From assembly GCA_946122785.1 (NCBI GenBank), contig CAMGYJ010000010.1, positions 52,080,162 through 52,144,161 on the forward strand: 64,000 nucleotides of DNA, written 5' to 3'. The translations under genes were made by a program, and so were the position numbers. The DNA comes from Linum tenue. Taxonomy: Eukaryota; Streptophyta; Magnoliopsida; Malpighiales; Linaceae. Positions within the stretch are counted from its first letter, which is position 1. Each line of letters begins with the position of its first letter. Below, piece after piece: positions 62,201 through 64,000 of the stretch. Under the pieces are notes generated by a model. That model was not told where the DNA came from, did no database searches, and saw nothing but the letters and a program-made list of their open reading frames with translations.

Positions 62201-62826
62201 GGGAGTTTAATATACTTAACTCATACCCAGCCGGACATTGTCTATTCAGTACAGGTGGTCAGTCAGTTTTGTGAGTGGCTCGTGCACAACACTTGGCTGC
62301 TGTGCATAAGATTCTGCGATATCTCAAGCAAACACAGGATGTTGGACTCTTCTTTCCTACGTCTGGAGAAGCTGTGATCGAGGCGTTTGCCGATGCAGAC
62401 TATGCAGGTTGTCCCGACACACGGAGATCAACTTCAGGATGGTGTATCAGGGTTGGACAATCGTTTATTTCATGGCGGTGTAAGAAACAAGACCGAGTGC
62501 CTAAGTCGTCAACAGAGGCTGAGTATCGTTCGATGTCAGCTGTTAGTTCTGAATTGGTCTGGTTACAGAGATTACTGGAAGAGTTAGGGGTAAAGTGTCG
62601 AGCCCCTATGCAGCTTTATGGAGATAATACGAGTGTCATACAAATTGCACTCAATCCAGTTCTTCATGATCGAACAAAGCATATAGAGGTTCACATTCAC
62701 TATATCAGGCAGCTGGAGACAGAAGGGAGAACACAGTTGAGTTATCTGTCAACAGAAGATCAGACTGCTGATATTTTGACTAAGGCATTGGCTTCTAGTA
62801 GTGACTCGCTCCTACCGTCACTCTAG
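59300..62826 (+). pseudogene. Copia pol (protease-integrase-RT-RNase H), decayed
   Basis: Domains in order: protease with DSAAFNHM (DSGA-type site altered but Asp kept); GAG pre-integrase WDLRHCRLGHPNS with a CLSC zinc pair; integrase with HTDLWGP, RSDTRGEF (usual SDNGGEF altered) and NGLVERKNRH; a stop at 61043 and a frame change near 61200; RT with KARVVARGFLQEYGIDY, LDVKNTFLHGD, YGLKQAPRAW and YVDDKIITG; a frameshift near 61950 and a stop at 62057; RNase H with ADADYAGCPDTRRSTSG, KSSTEAEYRSMS and GDNTSVIQIA after another frameshift near 62275. It is a dead copy. Confidence 0.9.
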
Positions 62827-64000
62827 AAAATGGCCAAGTGTAACCACCTCCTAAAGCGTAGTATAGCGGGTTTTGGTTTTAATGTCAACCCGGGTCTTAG
62901 ATGTGCTGACTACTCAGTGAATTCTTATTATCTAGCGGTGAAACTTAAGTGCAGGTCCAAACAAGCAAACAAGCAAAGCAAGTAAAAAGGGTCGTTTTCA
63001 AGTCGAGAGAGGTCACCCGGATATGGTTCCCCCTAGACTACAGTTAAGCCGGATTGTAATTTACCAAGTTCAATTTCAATGATAGTTATACTGCGGGAGG
63101 TTCTTAAACAGTCTGAAGTCTCGACTAAAGGTCTCCAGACCCTCTCAATCTGAGTCCCCAGCGGGCGACTAACCTCCACCGGAGTAAACAGATTGAGGCC
63201 CTAACGAACCAAACCTCCACTACCGGAGTAAATCCGGTACAGAATAGTGAATTGACTCCTCGACTAAAGTCATCAATTCACTACCTTCAATCGAGGATGC
63301 TCTATCAACCTAGGCAGATATTCTCATTCTAGGTTAAAGCAGAAACAATAGGAATTTTATCAGGATTCATGCCATTCAACAATTCAAACCTCAATTGAAC
63401 ATAATCAACTCATAGAATCTGTACTTGGGTTCATACAATCAGACCTAACATACAAATCTAGGGTTCTTCATACCCAGGTGAATAAGAAAGTTACTCCATA
63501 GAGAGAGATGGGAAATCTAGCTCAGATGCGGAAACCATACTGTGAAGGATGATAATCTGCTTCTGGCACTCAATCGGATATTCTCTAAGCTCAAGCCGGG
63601 CTCCAATGGTGATGGATATCGATCTAGGACACTTGCAAAATCAGGTTCGTCACTTTCTCTCTCTAGGTCGCACTTTTTCTCTCTAAAACTCGGAACTCCT
63701 CTCCTTTGGCTGAAATTTGGGTTAAAACCAGAAATTCCTGATCACACGGCCAGGCCACACTACCGTGTGACTTCCCCAGATGACCGTGTGAGTGTCCAAA
63801 CGCGGCGTTTCGATTAGTGGGCTTCCAGGCATGCTGCACGGCCAGGGCCACACGACCGTGTGGATTCCCAGCCTGCCCGTGTGGGATTTGCCGAGCCTTC
63901 ACACGGCCACAACGGGTCCTCTACACGGCCAGTGTGGCTTGAACTATGCAATTTGGTACCACACGGCCAGGTAACACGACCGTGTGAGGTGCAAAAGTGC
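62827..64000. other. Repeat-derived DNA, possibly a Ty3-type LTR element end
   Basis: No gene is supported. From about 63745 to the right edge, ACACGGCC and CCGTGTG motifs alternate at least seven times. Such motif clusters are, to my knowledge, common in plant Ty3-like retrotransposon non-coding regions, so this may be the edge of one running off the window. The part at 62830-63540 is moderately GC-rich with paired TCTCGACTAAAG / CTCGACTAAAG motifs and no ORF. Confidence 0.4.

Larger units (their letters stand above)
57780..62826 (+). mobile_element. Decayed Ty1/copia LTR retrotransposon lacking a 3' LTR
   Basis: The order 5' LTR, primer-binding site, gag, protease, integrase, reverse transcriptase, RNase H (integrase before RT) defines copia. 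The coding region is broken by several frameshifts and by stops at 61043-61045 and 62057-62059. After the RNase H end I find no polypurine tract and no sequence matching the 5' LTR in the rest of the window, so the 3' end is missing. The left edge of the LTR is approximate. Confidence 0.88.

Noticed and set aside
1..64000. CRISPR array, prokaryotic operon or plastid/mitochondrial insert
   Set aside because: No spaced short direct repeats occur, genes are spliced and eukaryotic, and I saw no run of organellar genes.

Overview
This is nuclear DNA from a flowering plant, almost certainly a eudicot. It has spliced genes with GT-AG introns and AT-rich spacers, a full TIR-NBS-LRR resistance gene (a class grasses lack), plant-type serpin, GH9 and GH20 genes, and many plant transposons. 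I cannot name the species.

Layout. Positions 1-3.9 kb hold a BREVIS RADIX-family gene on the minus strand, cut by the left edge. Positions 3.9-22.6 kb contain one tRNA-Thr(AGT) and otherwise a dense set of non-autonomous DNA transposons. Several are delimited to the base by target-site duplications: a nested TIR pair (4443-5884), a Mutator-type MITE (12421-12611), a 1.4-kb hAT element carrying a small membrane-protein gene (14717-16132), a second hAT element (17680-18234) and a 2.15-kb long-inverted-repeat element (19863-22015). Three sequences look like Helitron 3' ends.

Positions 22588-37413 are the most striking part. A unit of about 5.09 kb with a GH20 beta-N-acetylhexosaminidase gene (HEXO2-like) is present three times head to tail. 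By eye the copies differ only in the length of a few mononucleotide runs. Copies 1 and 2 each encode a full 598-residue enzyme; copy 3 is broken in exon 2 and runs into unrelated DNA just upstream of a serpin gene. This is either a very recent amplification or an assembly artefact.

Positions 37.6-49.1 kb are a gene-rich island: serpin (+), five-exon TNL (-) and a secreted GH9 endo-beta-1,4-glucanase (-). Positions 49.9-56 kb hold an almost intact L1-type LINE whose only lesion I can see is a one-base frameshift in ORF2. Positions 57.8-62.8 kb hold a decayed Ty1/copia element with a MITE nested in its 5' LTR and no visible 3' LTR. The window ends in repeat DNA with many CACACGGCC-type motifs.

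The host genes (growth regulator, glycosidase, protease inhibitor, immune receptor, cellulase) form no common pathway; their proximity looks incidental. Exon borders were placed by hand from splice signals, reading-frame continuity and family conservation.
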